Source: Saururus chinensis
Lineage: Eukaryota > Streptophyta > Magnoliopsida > Piperales > Saururaceae
Direction of reading: 5' to 3'
Assembly (NCBI GenBank): GCA_035235625.1
Contig: CP141142.1
Location: 34,606,995 to 34,670,994 of the forward strand
DNA: 64,000 bases
Shown here: positions 9,626 through 20,877 of the stretch, in pieces
How positions within the stretch are numbered: the first letter of the stretch is position 1
How the letters are laid out: each line of letters opens with the position of its first letter
The notes under the pieces: model-generated
What the model was told of the DNA's origin: nothing
What the model saw: the letters and a program-made list of their open reading frames with translations, nothing else
Database searches by the model: none
Made by a program: the position numbers and the translations under genes

Positions 9626-12600
9626 TATTAGGTCCTTAGGAGCTAGGTTGGATTATGACACTTTCTAGTGGATTCCGGGGCCGCATTATAGGTGATTCTC
9701 TTACAAGGATGGTCCATGGTGGTTTTATCATTTGTCACTTAATTTGACATTTGATGAGTCTGCATGTCTTTGTGATTGGACGAGAGTATTAATTACCAAA
9801 CAATAGTTCAAGAGAGAATTAATAAAATTATTTGATATTGCTTGTTTAATTAAAACAAGTGGAATACCTAAAAGACTTGCATCAAATGTATGTTAGTTTA
9901 AAATACTTAAGCATTGCATGTTTAATGTCATACTTCTTAAGATACTGGAGTTTTAAGGTAGAACTATGTTTGGATCCGATCTTGAGATATTGATTGATGT
10001 ATGTAGGCAACTAACATCGGGTGATGTTGGCCCGATCTAAAAAATATTAATTAATACTTTTGTTATTTTGGAAACTATCCTCCAAAGGGAGGAAATGATC
10101 TGTTGTTGTTTGACCTTATTGATTATAGGTTCTTCAGGTGAGGACTAGCGAGATTAAGATGTCAATGGGAGATTGACGACGATATTGCACTAGCAGGATT
10201 TAGTTTTTTATTTCTACAAATTTGTAAGTAATTGCAATTATTGGCTTGAGACCTAACTTTACTTGGTTATTTATTTTCGAACAGATGACAAACTTGTACT
10301 TAGAGGGTTAACCTACTTTTTATGGAATTTTGACATGTGTAATAATATCTTATGTTTTGATATTCGTATTTGTGAATCCTAATATTCATGATCTAGATAT
10401 TTAATTAAAGGATATGTTTTGTGTTTAAGAAAGAATTCCCTTGTGATTTATCACATGTCCTTTATTAAAAAGGGTTTTAAAAACTGGGCCATTAGACGTT
10501 TAGTCTTGAAGTGGGTAGTGGGATATTGATTGTGAGTCAGTGGTGGCCAATATGAAAATTGAACTCAACACCAATTTTTAGTGGCTTATATTGAAGCTAC
10601 CTGTTGGTGGTGTTGAAAATTGAAGTAGACATATTAAATTGGACTCAATTTCTTCCCTATGAGAGGTGACAATACATTGAAAATGGAATTGGATTATTTT
10701 GAAGCTACCAGTTGGTGGTGGTGAAAATTGTAGATACAATGTGATCAAGAGAATCAAATAGAAATCTTAAGATATTTTCCCATAGCTTTCTTGAGCTTAG
10801 TACTGAGATATGCTTCAAGGAAGAATGTGATTGCATGCATGGTGATGGAGAGAATCCGGAAATGAATTCCAAGTTCAAGAAAGCAGTGGAAAATCATGCT
10901 TTTCTCTTAATTTCCTTCACATGCATACCTCTCTCTCTCTTTGCTCATGATATTTTCCTTCTAACTATTTGGTTGCTCTAAAGCATGAAAGTCTTTCTAT
11001 GAAGAAGAATAACAACAAAGAAAGGATCCTAATCTTTAGTAAGCAATTCCAAATGCACTACACAGTAGACAATTTAGACAGAAATAGACAAGTGCAAATC
11101 TTACAAGCAGGAAGCTGAACAGAATGATTACTAAACAACACAAGAAGAGAATATAAGAAGGATAGTTTATTTATTCTACTCTCCTAGTCAAGAAATGTCT
11201 CATACTCTTTGAAATAAATTGAAACTGAATAGAAATGAGGATGAGACATTGAGAAACAAGGCCAATATCTTCATGAAAATCTACAGTCATAGAAGCAAAT
11301 TTACCTGAGCTGGAAGAGTTACTGGTCAATGTAAGGTTGGTAAACTAACATTTTTTCATGAAATTGAAAATTTATGGTTCAAATTTCAAACATAGAGCAA
11401 AACATGCACAAAACTGCAGCTCTAGAAATTAAACGCAAAACTTTAGCTGATAAACTGAAATTTTGGCACAAGCATCTGAAAATGCTAACTACTGTGAAAC
11501 TGGATGCAAATTACAAGCTATGATTGAAACTGACTATGCAATAATTATTTCTTTGTGAAATAAGACAAGTTTCATAGAGAGATAGAAACAAATGTGGAAA
11601 TCTATTCACCGTTAAAGTCGAAGAAAATCCAAATTTTCATGGAATCTAAAACTAAAAGTACGAATCAACAATATTCACACAATCTTCTTTGCATTACAAC
11701 CTAGATAATATTTTTAAGACAACAACAAATATTTCTGCTCAAAATCTAGCCTTAGAAAAAAATTAGAGTTGTATAGAAAGGGAAAACAAAAAATGAAATA
11801 AAAAATAGAAGAAATACCGAAGAGAGAAATGGAACAAACCTTCCACAATCACGAGGGCAGTGATAGGGGCTGGCGATCGGAGAAGTAGAGAAGCACAACA
11901 ATTTTGGGCACAAGGTGGGGGGGCATTTTTTCTCTCCCCACTGGCACCCTGAAGCTTAAGTTCTTCTTTCCAATTCGCAACATCCACAAAAAATTCTAAC
12001 CTTTTTAGTATATAAAGTGAGGAGATAGAGAAAGGGCAAGGAGGAGATAGAGAGGAGAGGAGCTGGGGAGGGGAGGAGATAGAGTGTGGGAAAAGTTGTA
12101 GCCGGGAAAAAAGTGATGAATTCATCCTTCTAAAGGACGAAATGTAGAAGGACGAAATCAATTGTAACTATAATAAAGTGCAGATATTTTATCCGTGAGA
12201 AGTTGTCCTTCGGAAGGATGAATTCAACCCTTTTTTTAAAAAAAAAGTCACGCGGGCGCCTATGTGGAAATAAGCAACACTAGTTTAGTAATTATTTTTA
12301 ACAATATTTATATAATTTTACACCACTTAACTTAAACCTATGATCCATAGTTGCACATAAACAAAAAAACATGGAAACTTCAACCAATATTTATCATATT
12401 ATATTTCAATTAGCCCCCTATCGTATTAAATATATGATTATTTCTATATTTGACAAACATATAAAGTTGATAAAAACTAAAGAAGAAATAAGATAATATA
12501 TGTCAAATAATTAATTGGTAACTTCATAAAAAATAGGTAAGAAATTCATAATAACTGTTGTAATTTAAAAATCATTTCACATAAAAAGCATTTGGGCATC
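9626..12600. other. Non-coding repeat-like DNA, no gene recognised
   Basis: The stretch follows the LTR end and may include decayed leader sequence. Around 9955-10060 it resembles the stretch at about 1465-1575, sharing GTTTGGATCCGAT, TATGTAGGCAAC and GTTGGCCC, so it probably derives from a related LTR. A unit of about 108 bp with the core GAAGCTACC-GTTGGTGGTG is duplicated at about 10530-10740. On the minus strand at 11763-12161 a CT-rich open frame exists, but its low-complexity Ser/Leu/Phe composition gives no reason to call it a gene. Confidence 0.5.
12113..12231. repeat. Inverted repeat (hairpin) with arms ATGAATTCATCCTTC
   Basis: The arm at about 12117-12142 (ATGAATTCATCCTTCTAAAG) is the reverse complement, with few mismatches, of about 12206-12231, separated by a loop of about 65 bases. 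Each arm is itself partly palindromic. It is followed by GCGGGCGCCTATGTGG. A related arrangement appears near 33238-33320. Confidence 0.6.
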
Positions 12601-12629
12601 TTATGGATAAACCATGATAAAATCATTTC

Positions 12630-13556
12630 TTTTAAATTATAATAAGATTAGTAACATTAAATAAGTGTTATTCCACCTATGTTTAACATCTAAGATGATT
12701 CTTTTATATTTTTTACAATATTGTTTGCGCAGCCCTCTAAAATTTTCATATCTAGATGTGGAAGAACTAATATATACTAGCGTCTCTCTAATATTATTTA
12801 CATTATCTTTAACAATATTTAAATAATCTCTAACAAATAAATTAATAATATGCCAACAACATGTTACATAGAAAAAGTCTCTCATTGAATATAGACGCAA
12901 ATGTGTTTAAAGATAGTTCACAACATTATTACTATTTAAAGCATTATCTAAAGTATATAAATAATTTTATCATTAATATGATACATATAAAACCACTATT
13001 ACATGCTTACTAATTATAATTCCTGTATGAGAAAATTATAATAAATTAAAAGTAATAATTCTTTTATTTAAAACATAATCATGATCAATGTAATGCGTTA
13101 TAATACAAACACATCCTAGATTTTGGTTACTAGTCTATATATCTAGAGTAATAACAATTTTGCTTGGAACTGTAAAAATAATTTAGATACGTTTACCTTT
13201 GTAGAAGTTGAAAAGTTTAATACAATCTGACTCAATTGTATTGCGCAAAATCTTATGAAAGGATGGGTTGAAGATATTCTTTGAATATCTTTCAAACTTC
13301 ATATTATTCGCAAAAGAGAAGGGTTATTTAGCATGCATAATGTATTTGGCTTTCATATTGCGATTTATGCTTTTGTTGTATGTAAAAGTAAAAGAATTCG
13401 ATGAGTTGTCCTTGTTACTTATGTTTACTTCGTATATCTAACTTTATGCTTGGGGGCGCAGTGGTCGATGTGCATAGTAAGATGACTAGTAGCTCCACTA
13501 CCTCCACAATTGAGTTGTGTTTTGTAGTATTTGCATACAACTTTTACATGGTCGCC
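12630..13556 (-). pseudogene. hAT transposase (RICESLEEPER-like), main part of a split gene
   Basis: On the minus strand the BED zinc finger lies at about 13556-13440. It reads GDHVKVVCKYY…GATSHLTMHIDHC, where the second Cys of the CxxC pair has become Tyr. The open stretch at 12900-12637 carries the conserved hAT core (CCWHIINLFVRDYL, then IRETLVYISSS, then LDVKHRWNNTYLML). The intervening sequence is full of stops, and the C-terminal dimerisation domain was not found. The N-terminal portion continues beyond an inserted element at 19018-19160. The same family occurs on the plus strand at 45922-47833. In live elements this protein cuts and pastes the hAT element. This copy is dead. Confidence 0.8.
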
Positions 13557-15272
13557 TAGTGTGTGTTTGGGAACCTTGATTTGAATTTAGATGTGTGATT
13601 GTTAAATCATGTCATTGTAAATTATGGGATAAGTGTAATTTGCATTTAGGAATTAAGTGTTTGGGAACTTTGTGATTTTAAAAGTGAGATTTTGAATTCT
13701 CTCATTTGGGAACGTGAAATTTAGTTACGATTTGTTTTTATTTTGCAATTCATATAACATTACAAAATAAATTTTTTTGCATATAATTTACATTAATGAC
13801 ATAGATTCACCACATAAGAGTTATATAGATAAATTACAAGATTTCATCATTGGCATTTGCTTATTTCTACAATGCACAAAGTTATTTTCTATTCTAGTAG
13901 CTGTGAATTTCACTATTGAAACAAAATCACTATTTTTCTAAATTAAACTATTAAAATGGGATGGAAGGAGTAGCACCCAACAAGTTAGCCAATAATCAAC
14001 CGATGATCATAAAAAGACCAACAACTAATTACTTAATCAACAAAAGAGACAATTAAATACATTTAGTCTGAGAGATGCTCTTCGCTCACTATGGAGACTT
14101 CTTAACTGGGAAAGATGCCATTCCAACTCAAAGTTGCAAAGATTTTATATTCATTATACACACCTAGGTTAACTATGAAGCCCAATCCTCAAGACAAATT
14201 TGGGATGTAAAATCTTTGTAAATCACTTATAAAAGCCATAAAATCTGCTCCAAAATCTTCACACCAAGGCAATAACCTCCAAAATTTCCAAGGCTTGTAG
14301 TGCCACCAATCACAAACCCATTGTTGAAATCAATGCCAAAAATTCATGCTGGACTTCAACCAACTAAATTCCCCTAGAATCCCATCAGTTGCTTCTTCTT
14401 TTAATCTAGATATTACCAAATTAACAAGCCAATAATACAAAAGTTTGACAATTGCTATACTATTCATTTTAATTTAAAATAAGCAGTGAAATCTCATCAT
14501 TTTAATTGCAGCTTTTTGGCTCATGCCCTTCTTCAATGACTTGCTCTTCTTCTTCATGCACTTGCGCATCTACTTTCTACCCCATTTTTCTGGTCCCAAA
14601 ACACAAATAAATTCCATAAATACACGTCCACATGATATTGTCCAGTCTTTAAAACAAAAGTGCACAAAAAGAGTAATACATATGCATTTTGAAACAAAAA
14701 TAAAAAAAAAGAGCAAAAACTTCTACAACTCCATAACAAAAAAAGTAATGCTATTTTGATGAAGTAGAATTTTGATGTATGAATCTTAACGTCATGAAAG
14801 CATTTTTCTAACAAAAATGAAAACCTTAATTTGCATCTAATGACATGTCTATCAAATATTTTAGGAAGAAGAAACAACATCTAGAGAAACATACAACACC
14901 ATCTTCTACCTTGACATAACCTTTGCAAGGAAAAAATTTCAGCTTTAGTTCAGGTGATTACTTTTAAATTCATGTCAAATTTGGTATCCATAAATAAAAA
15001 CATACAAGGATATTCAAGTTAATGCAGCCCATGAGAAATATATGAGAAGGGAAACAACAAGCTACAAAAAGGATAAATCACATTGATTCGTCTTCAGTGT
15101 GTGTAAGATCCTTACATCAATCATCACAAGGTGCCATATGATATAAACAGAGAAAAATCTAAAGATGCAGTAACAAATGCATTTTATGTGCTTGGAAAAG
15201 AAAAGTTATTTACTTGGCAAGGTGAAACACTGAAGCTCAAACTAAACTTTCCAACAGAATCTATATAAAGTT

Positions 15273-16734
15273 CAGGGATGCACTCGGGTCGGAGTTTTTG
15301 TTAAACCCAACCTGACCCTTAATGGGTTGGGTGAGTGGTCGGGGTTTTTTATAAACCCAACCTGACTCTTAATGGGTTGGGTGTGAATATACTTAAAATG
15401 AGTCGGGCTCGGGTTTAAATTTTGACCCGAACCATTTAGGTCCGGTCGGTTGGATTCGGGTTTTGTCTGATCCGACCCGGTATCTACCACTCATCACCCG
15501 TACCCTCATTTTTTGCTCGATCTCATTCCCGTTTCACTTCACAGTCGACGACTCGACCAGTTTGCCGCCTCTAGAGCTTGTCGGGACGCTTTCTCCATCT
15601 CGCCGGTCCGCGGCCTCCGGAGCTCGTCGAGACGTCTTCTCCATTTCGCCGGCGCCTCTTCTCCATCTCGCCGGCGCGTCCTCTCCATTTCGCCCTCGTC
15701 CAAAAGCTCTCCATTTCGCTGTCGTCCAAAAGCTTTGCACCGAGCGATTTGGACATCAATTAGATCTCTTACTCCCTCGACAAGTTCCGACTCTATGAAA
15801 CCCGCGCTGTGAGGTCTTTATTCTGTGATTTTCTTAAGATATAATGCTAGTTTGGCTAGATTGTTGATTTGAAGTGCTGCAACTGTGTTGCGGTTAAAGG
15901 AGGCAATTTTTTTTATTTGGTGGTTTTTTCGATACTCACTTATTTTGTGTTTTTTGTTGTTTTTTTGTTGTTCTGGATGATCATGGATAGTTGGTAGTGT
16001 GGAATTTGTGACTCGTTTCCAATTGTGTGTGCAGAGGTTTTATCTCAGTGACCGGGGCAAAAAATATTGTGCATAAGGTCTACATTTTGATTAATAACTC
16101 TCATGATTCAGGATTTTTTTTTCTTACAAAATTTTAAACATAATTTTTGAATTTTGTTTGTTCATCCTTATCATAAAAAAGATGGATTTTTGAGTGAAAT
16201 TTGGTTGGCAAGGAGTCTGGGGATTAGGGGAACTGCACTTGTTCAAAATTGTTGATTGTTTTTGCTTTCTCTGTTCTGATTGGTACATTATAACGTGTTA
16301 CCACATTTTGGACAATAGCAAGTTGGGATGTTTTTTGATCCTCAAAATTTTAAAAATTCAATAGAGGGCTTTGTTACCAAATTTGTTTTTTTTATGCCTA
16401 AAAATGGATGTCAGTTGGTATTAATTTGATATTTTTTCAGATTCGGGATTCGGGTTGGGTCAGGTGGTAATTATTTAAGTTGGGTCGGGTTATAGTATTT
16501 GGGGGTTTACATGTTATGTTATTCAGGTCAGGTTCGGGTTTTGAATTTACCATAAATAGTCAGGGGTGGTATAAATTTTTTAACCCAGGTTTAGTATAGG
16601 GTTCAGTTTTTAATTTTTTAAATGGTATTAAAGTCGGGTTTTGGTTTTTTAAATGGTATTAAATTCGGGTTTTGGTTTTTTAAATGGTATCGGAGGAGTC
16701 GGGCTTACCAAAACCTGACCCTGTAGCATCACTA
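15273..16734. mobile_element. Non-autonomous hAT element with GC-rich cargo
   Basis: It starts CAGGGATGCACTCGGGTCGG and ends with the inverted counterpart …CAGGGTCAGG-like…GCATCACTA. It is flanked by ATAAAGTT (15265-15272) and ATAAAGCT (16735-16742), an 8-bp TSD with one mismatch. Both ends carry many subterminal copies of GGGTCGGGTT/AACCCAACCTGA. Between about 15500 and 15800 lies a GC-rich stretch with repeated TCTCCATTTCGCC units, very different from the AT-rich surroundings. It could be a captured 5' gene piece. No transposase is present. Confidence 0.85.
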
Positions 16735-16998
16735 ATAAAGCTCCAACCTTTCTGGCAAATAAAAGAAAAAACAAGTAAAAACATATATTCATTACGTAGG
16801 TAACACAAATAACATCATTATATGCTTACAATAATAAATAAGGACTCACCTTGATAATGAGGGGAGGGGAGGGGAGAGGAGAAGAATGGGACGAGGGAAA
16901 GCGGGAGGGGAGAAGCCGGAGAAGAGGAGCAAAAAAAATGAGTCGTGATAGGAATCTAAGTTAAGTTGAGATTTACAGAAGACGGGTTGTGATTTGAG

Positions 16999-18850
16999 TA
17001 GGGGTGTAAACGGATAGTAGTTGTCCACCGTCCGCTTTTAAAACGGACAGTTTTAGCTTATCCGCACGGACACGAATGCGGCTGGGGATGTTTGTTTTGG
17101 TCTGGGCCTGGATGCGGGTGCGGACACAGCCCGTCCGCTTTCGCGTCCGTACTCTAAAATTGATTTTTACTGTCTACGGCTGTGGCGACCGGGCAGTGAC
17201 CGCCCTGCAATAGCTCATCCGCCGGCTTCCTCCGCAATCTCCGGTATCCCTTGCCCTATCCATCCACATTCCCCCAACCTTTGCCTTCCCGCAATCGACC
17301 ATCGTGGTTCATCAGATCGATCTCCTGCTTTCTCAGCTAGGGCATGTTCTGGCTCGCCGTCAGTCAGAATGTTCCCTCTTTACCCTGTTGGCTGGTAAGT
17401 TTCTTTTCATTTTTCTTCTTTGAGTTCTGCTCCGTGGGAACCCGTTGTTGGATCTGCTTTGAGTTGATTAATAGTTTTCGAAATTCTGAATTCTTTACTG
17501 TGAGCTGATCAATTATCAGTACTTATTCTACTGTTTGGCATCGAAAATTCTGGTACAATCATTTTAGTCATGATCAGTGTAGGAGGGATGAGATAGCCTC
17601 ATGCATCTTGTAAATTCACCAAGTGGCAGAGCACTACCATTACATTCTGCCCAAATTATATACTACATCTCTTTTGTGGGGATGGATAATTGATCAACTC
17701 ATAGAAGTGATTTCAAAGTTTTTGAGCGAGATAGTATGTTTCAGTGATCGGGAGATTCAGTTTTGTACTGCTTGTATATTAGCTATCAGAATAGTATACA
17801 ACTCCAACTGTGCACTAGCCTGAACCTTTCTCGGTAGCCCTTTAACAATGCTAATCATTTTGAAGTAAATGAGAAGAAATATGTGAGCCTAATGGACAAC
17901 GATTTGGATGTGAGTTTGAGTCAATAGTTTTACAGTCTCTTCATATTTCTGGTCTGATTCAGAGATACATTTTATTGTATATGTGTAGATGCCAGATGCG
18001 TAATTGGCACTGTTGAATCCTATCATTGTTTATTTCTTGTAATCCAAAGAAAAGGACAATAAGGTTAACACCCAATGACAACTACAAGGATCGATTAAGG
18101 GATTAAGTGCAGGAAATCTGTCTAAAAAGCGGTGACTTGAAGGATGAAACAGGTTGAGCTAGTAAGGAAAACTTGAAGGTAGAGGTTCAGTAAGGCATAT
18201 GATGATGGTGTAGTCTCTGATATCTTGTGTGCACAATGTCATACTTCTGTTTTTCTTAATATAAGAGGAGAATATTTTTTGGTTGTATGCGAACATAATG
18301 AAACAATACAGGAGTAATGAATGCACACAGGAATTATTGCTTGTAAGACACTGTATTGTATATTACAACAATAAGTGATAGCTCCATTTTCTCTCCAGTT
18401 TTTTTTTTGCTTCTGCTGGAAAAAGAGTCACTGATTCTCAATCAATCCAATCTGGCAGCATCACCATTATAGGCCAGCCCCAGGTCTTTGAATTTTGAAT
18501 CCAATTGAAAAAATGTCTCCAAAAATATTTCTGAGAACTATGATACAACAAATGCTCAGAACTAATTTCTTTGTTTTACAGGTTGAATGACTATATAATA
18601 TATTGATATGTTGAAAGGACTTAGGATGGACTCATTTCGTATTAGAAGTTTTTTCAAACATATGATTTGGATTGAAATATATTGAAATAGGGATTTGCTA
18701 GTATAATTGTCCACGTTCGACTGGATCCGTTCGGAAATATGGATGGACAATTTGTATGTCCGTCAAAAACAGGACAGATGGACAATATATTCATGTCAAA
18801 ACAGATGGATGTGGACAGCTCATATCCTCGTCCATCCTTTTACACCCCTA
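16999..18850. mobile_element. Non-autonomous hAT element with perfect 8-bp TSD
   Basis: It starts TAGGGGTGTAAACGGATAG and ends …CCATCCTTTTACACCCCTA, an inverted pair. The perfect TSD GATTTGAG lies at 16991-16998 and 18851-18858. Subterminal regions are rich in GTCCGC/GGACAG motifs (17020-17160 and 18700-18830). The interior from about 17160 to 17395 is GC-rich and ends in GGTAAGTTTC, like an exon followed by a splice donor, so a captured host 5' exon is possible. No transposase is present. Confidence 0.9.
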
Positions 18851-19017
18851 GATTTGAGTTTATCGACTATTTAGTTATTTAACAAATGGCATGATTTGGG
18901 GTGCGATTTGGGACAAAATCAAATCCCACCAAAACATCATTGCCAAACAAGGGATTCGGGCTAAAGCACACCTATTTGTAAATCACACGCTCAAATCCTC
19001 ATTCCCAAATGGACCGT

Positions 19018-19160
19018 TAAGGATTTTTTGGGTTTGACACTTCTTACTTTGTCAAGTACTCTCACACAGAAGAAACTTTGCACTTCTTTAGTGATGAGTT
19101 TCCCGTGCCTGCACCATAGGTGCTACTTCATCATTGGCTTTGGCGTCAAACACATAGTCC
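19018..19160 (-). pseudogene. hAT transposase N-terminal fragment, continuation of 12630-13556
   Basis: On the minus strand the frame next to the element border reads SVKPKKSL and would continue directly into the BED finger at 13556 if the inserted element were absent. The upstream reading is short and interrupted. A TATA-like sequence for this strand lies at 19565-19572. Confidence 0.6.
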
Positions 19161-19564
19161 AGATGAATCACCCTTTGTTTGATGGGTATTTGATTTTTTA
19201 GAGTTTCAGCAAAAGGCTTCCTAATTGACTGAAACATGAGAATAGTATTTATCCAAAAAAAAAGGCGAAGAGAAACTTAAAAAGAAAGTATGGAAAAATT
19301 TAAGAATAAAATAAAATAATAATATTGTAAAAAATAATTACCTTAAATTTAGGTAGGTAGTTGAAGATCACCCCTTGGTGTTTGAAGTGTAGAAAATTGG
19401 AGGATGAATGTAGATTTTGTAGATAGCTTAAAGAACTTAAAATCTTCTTGATTCTTGAAGAACTTAAAGATTGTATAAAGAATTTGTAGCAAACTTAAAT
19501 CTTTTAAAAAAATTTGAGACATTGAGTGAGAGTGAGGAACGAAAGATCCCCTTCTCCTCCCTCC

Positions 19565-19572
19565 TATTTATA
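19565..19572 (-). promoter_or_regulatory. TATA box upstream of the hAT fragment
   Basis: The minus strand reads TTATAAATAGGAGG, followed by a purine-rich then CT-rich leader running toward the transposase fragment. It is a plausible promoter of the hAT element when it was intact. Confidence 0.4.
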
Positions 19573-19654
19573 AGGAAATAACCCCTTGTGAAATATAAAA
19601 AGTACCCCCCTAACTGCCTGAAGTGAGAAGACCATATTTGAAGGTGTTTTAGTA

Positions 19655-19775
19655 AAACACGCCAATATGCACCCTAATAATCCCCTCAACACCCTATTTT
19701 ACTCGTAAATTCATGAGAAGGTTTATGGGTTATTAGGGTACTGAGGGGATTATTCGGGTGCAAATAGATGCGTTC
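19655..19775. mobile_element. Foldback MITE of about 120 bp
   Basis: GCACCCTAATAATCCCCTCA (19669-19688) pairs with TGAGGGGATTATTCGGGTGC (19742-19761). The pairing extends outward to ACACGCCAATAT against AAATAGATGCGTTC, so the arms are about 45 bp around a short loop. The terminal GAACGC-TCTATTT resembles the TIR of the Mutator-like MITE at 53094-53918, so the two may be related. A TSD is only partly visible (GTTTTAG left, TTTTTAG right). Confidence 0.75.
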
Positions 19776-20443
19776 TTTTTAGACTTTATGTAATTGGACT
19801 AAATAGAGTCGTTTTAGAGCCATTGGTGTGCATGGTAACGAACGGACCCAGGTTGCTAATCTTTCCCCAACCCTCCCTTTGTTTCTGTTGGTCTCTATGT
19901 CTGTCTCAGGGCTTGCCGGTCTCAGGGCTTGCCGGCCACCGGATTTGCTGCCACCAGGAACACCCACCCCCAGTGATCCTGCTCCTCGACCGCCAAAATT
20001 GAAGAGCAAGTTGAAGGAGATGTGATTTTTTTTTCGTAGATTAGGCTTCTTTTGATCTTCTATGGGGAGACAGGGATATGGTTGTCTTTGGTTGCTAGCT
20101 TGGTCGATAAGTGTTTGGAGGGGCCATTCTTGAAAGCTTGGCACTGTGGTTTGCTTATTGGCATGCCCTTCACTGTTGAAAAAACAATTTTTTTCTTGAG
20201 ATTTTGTTCCTCTTTTTTTTTAAGATTTTGGAATTTGTATTGTTCATTCAGATGATAAGTTACGTAGAAATTACAGTTGATTGTTTTTTGTTGTTTTAAG
20301 AGTTAATGTTGCTTGGTTAACGTCTATAGAGAGTAGAAGATACTGTGATATTTAAGGGTGAAATTTTTTAGGGCTGGCCCGCCCCTACCTAGCCCATAAA
20401 AAAGTTAGGGCCTAAAATTTTTGGCTGCTTCAAATAGGGTCAG

Positions 20444-20637
20444 TGTGAAGAATTTGAACTGTCGTAGCTTTTCTATTTCATGTAGACAATATATACACAG
20501 CATTACAGGTGAGTATATTAAGGGATACGATCCCTTACAATCAGGTTAGTTAGTTACAATAAACTAGTCAATAACAAACTAACAAACTAAGACTTTGACT
20601 GTTGACTTGGTGATGAGAATCCCTTAATACCCGCACA
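20444..20637 (-). repeat. 3' LTR of the copia element
   Basis: 194 bp, TGTGAAGAATTT to CCCGCACA on the plus strand. The polypurine tract (minus-strand CTTGAGGGGGGC) abuts it at about 20638-20650, which fixes this copy as the 3' LTR. Confidence 0.95.
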
Positions 20638-20877
20638 GCCCCCCTCAAGCTCAGCTATAGTAGAACGCAGGTTGAGCTTGAACCGAAGATAGATGAAACG
20701 TGGAGAAGAGAGAGATTTGGTGAAAATATCAGCCACCTGGTGAACACCTGGAATGTGATGAAGCTGGATAGAATTATTGAGCACATGGTCCCTTACAAAG
20801 TGAACATCAATGTCAATGTGTTTAGTTCTCCCATGGAATACTGGATTGCGAGCCATATGAATGACACTCATGTTATC
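20587..20877 (-). pseudogene. copia RNase H C-terminus
   Basis: This continues the RNase H frame after an in-frame TGA at the position where copia elements usually have Cys (LLC-DN). The sequence then reads NPVFHGRTKHIDIDVHFVRD and GVHQVADIFTKSLS. It ends near the polypurine tract at 20650. Confidence 0.9.

Larger units (their letters stand above)
13560..19017. mobile_element. Non-autonomous TIR element (Harbinger-like), host of two hAT insertions
   Basis: The left end TGTGTTTGGGAA…TTTGAAT…TGTGTGATT and the reverse complement of the right end GGTCCATTTGGGAAT…GATTTGAGCG-TGTGATT form a TIR of about 40 bp. The flanking trinucleotides are TAG (13557-13559) and TAA (19018-19020), an imperfect 3-bp TSD that fits PIF/Harbinger. 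Deleting the element plus one trinucleotide rejoins the hAT reading frame as KPKKSL|GDHVKVV on the minus strand, so the borders are well supported. Without the two nested insertions it is about 2.1 kb. It encodes no transposase that I can see. Confidence 0.75.

Noticed and set aside
11763..12161. Minus-strand frame of 132 codons with a hydrophobic end
   Set aside because: CT-rich low-complexity sequence ending in a T-rich tract. No recognisable domain or supporting gene structure.
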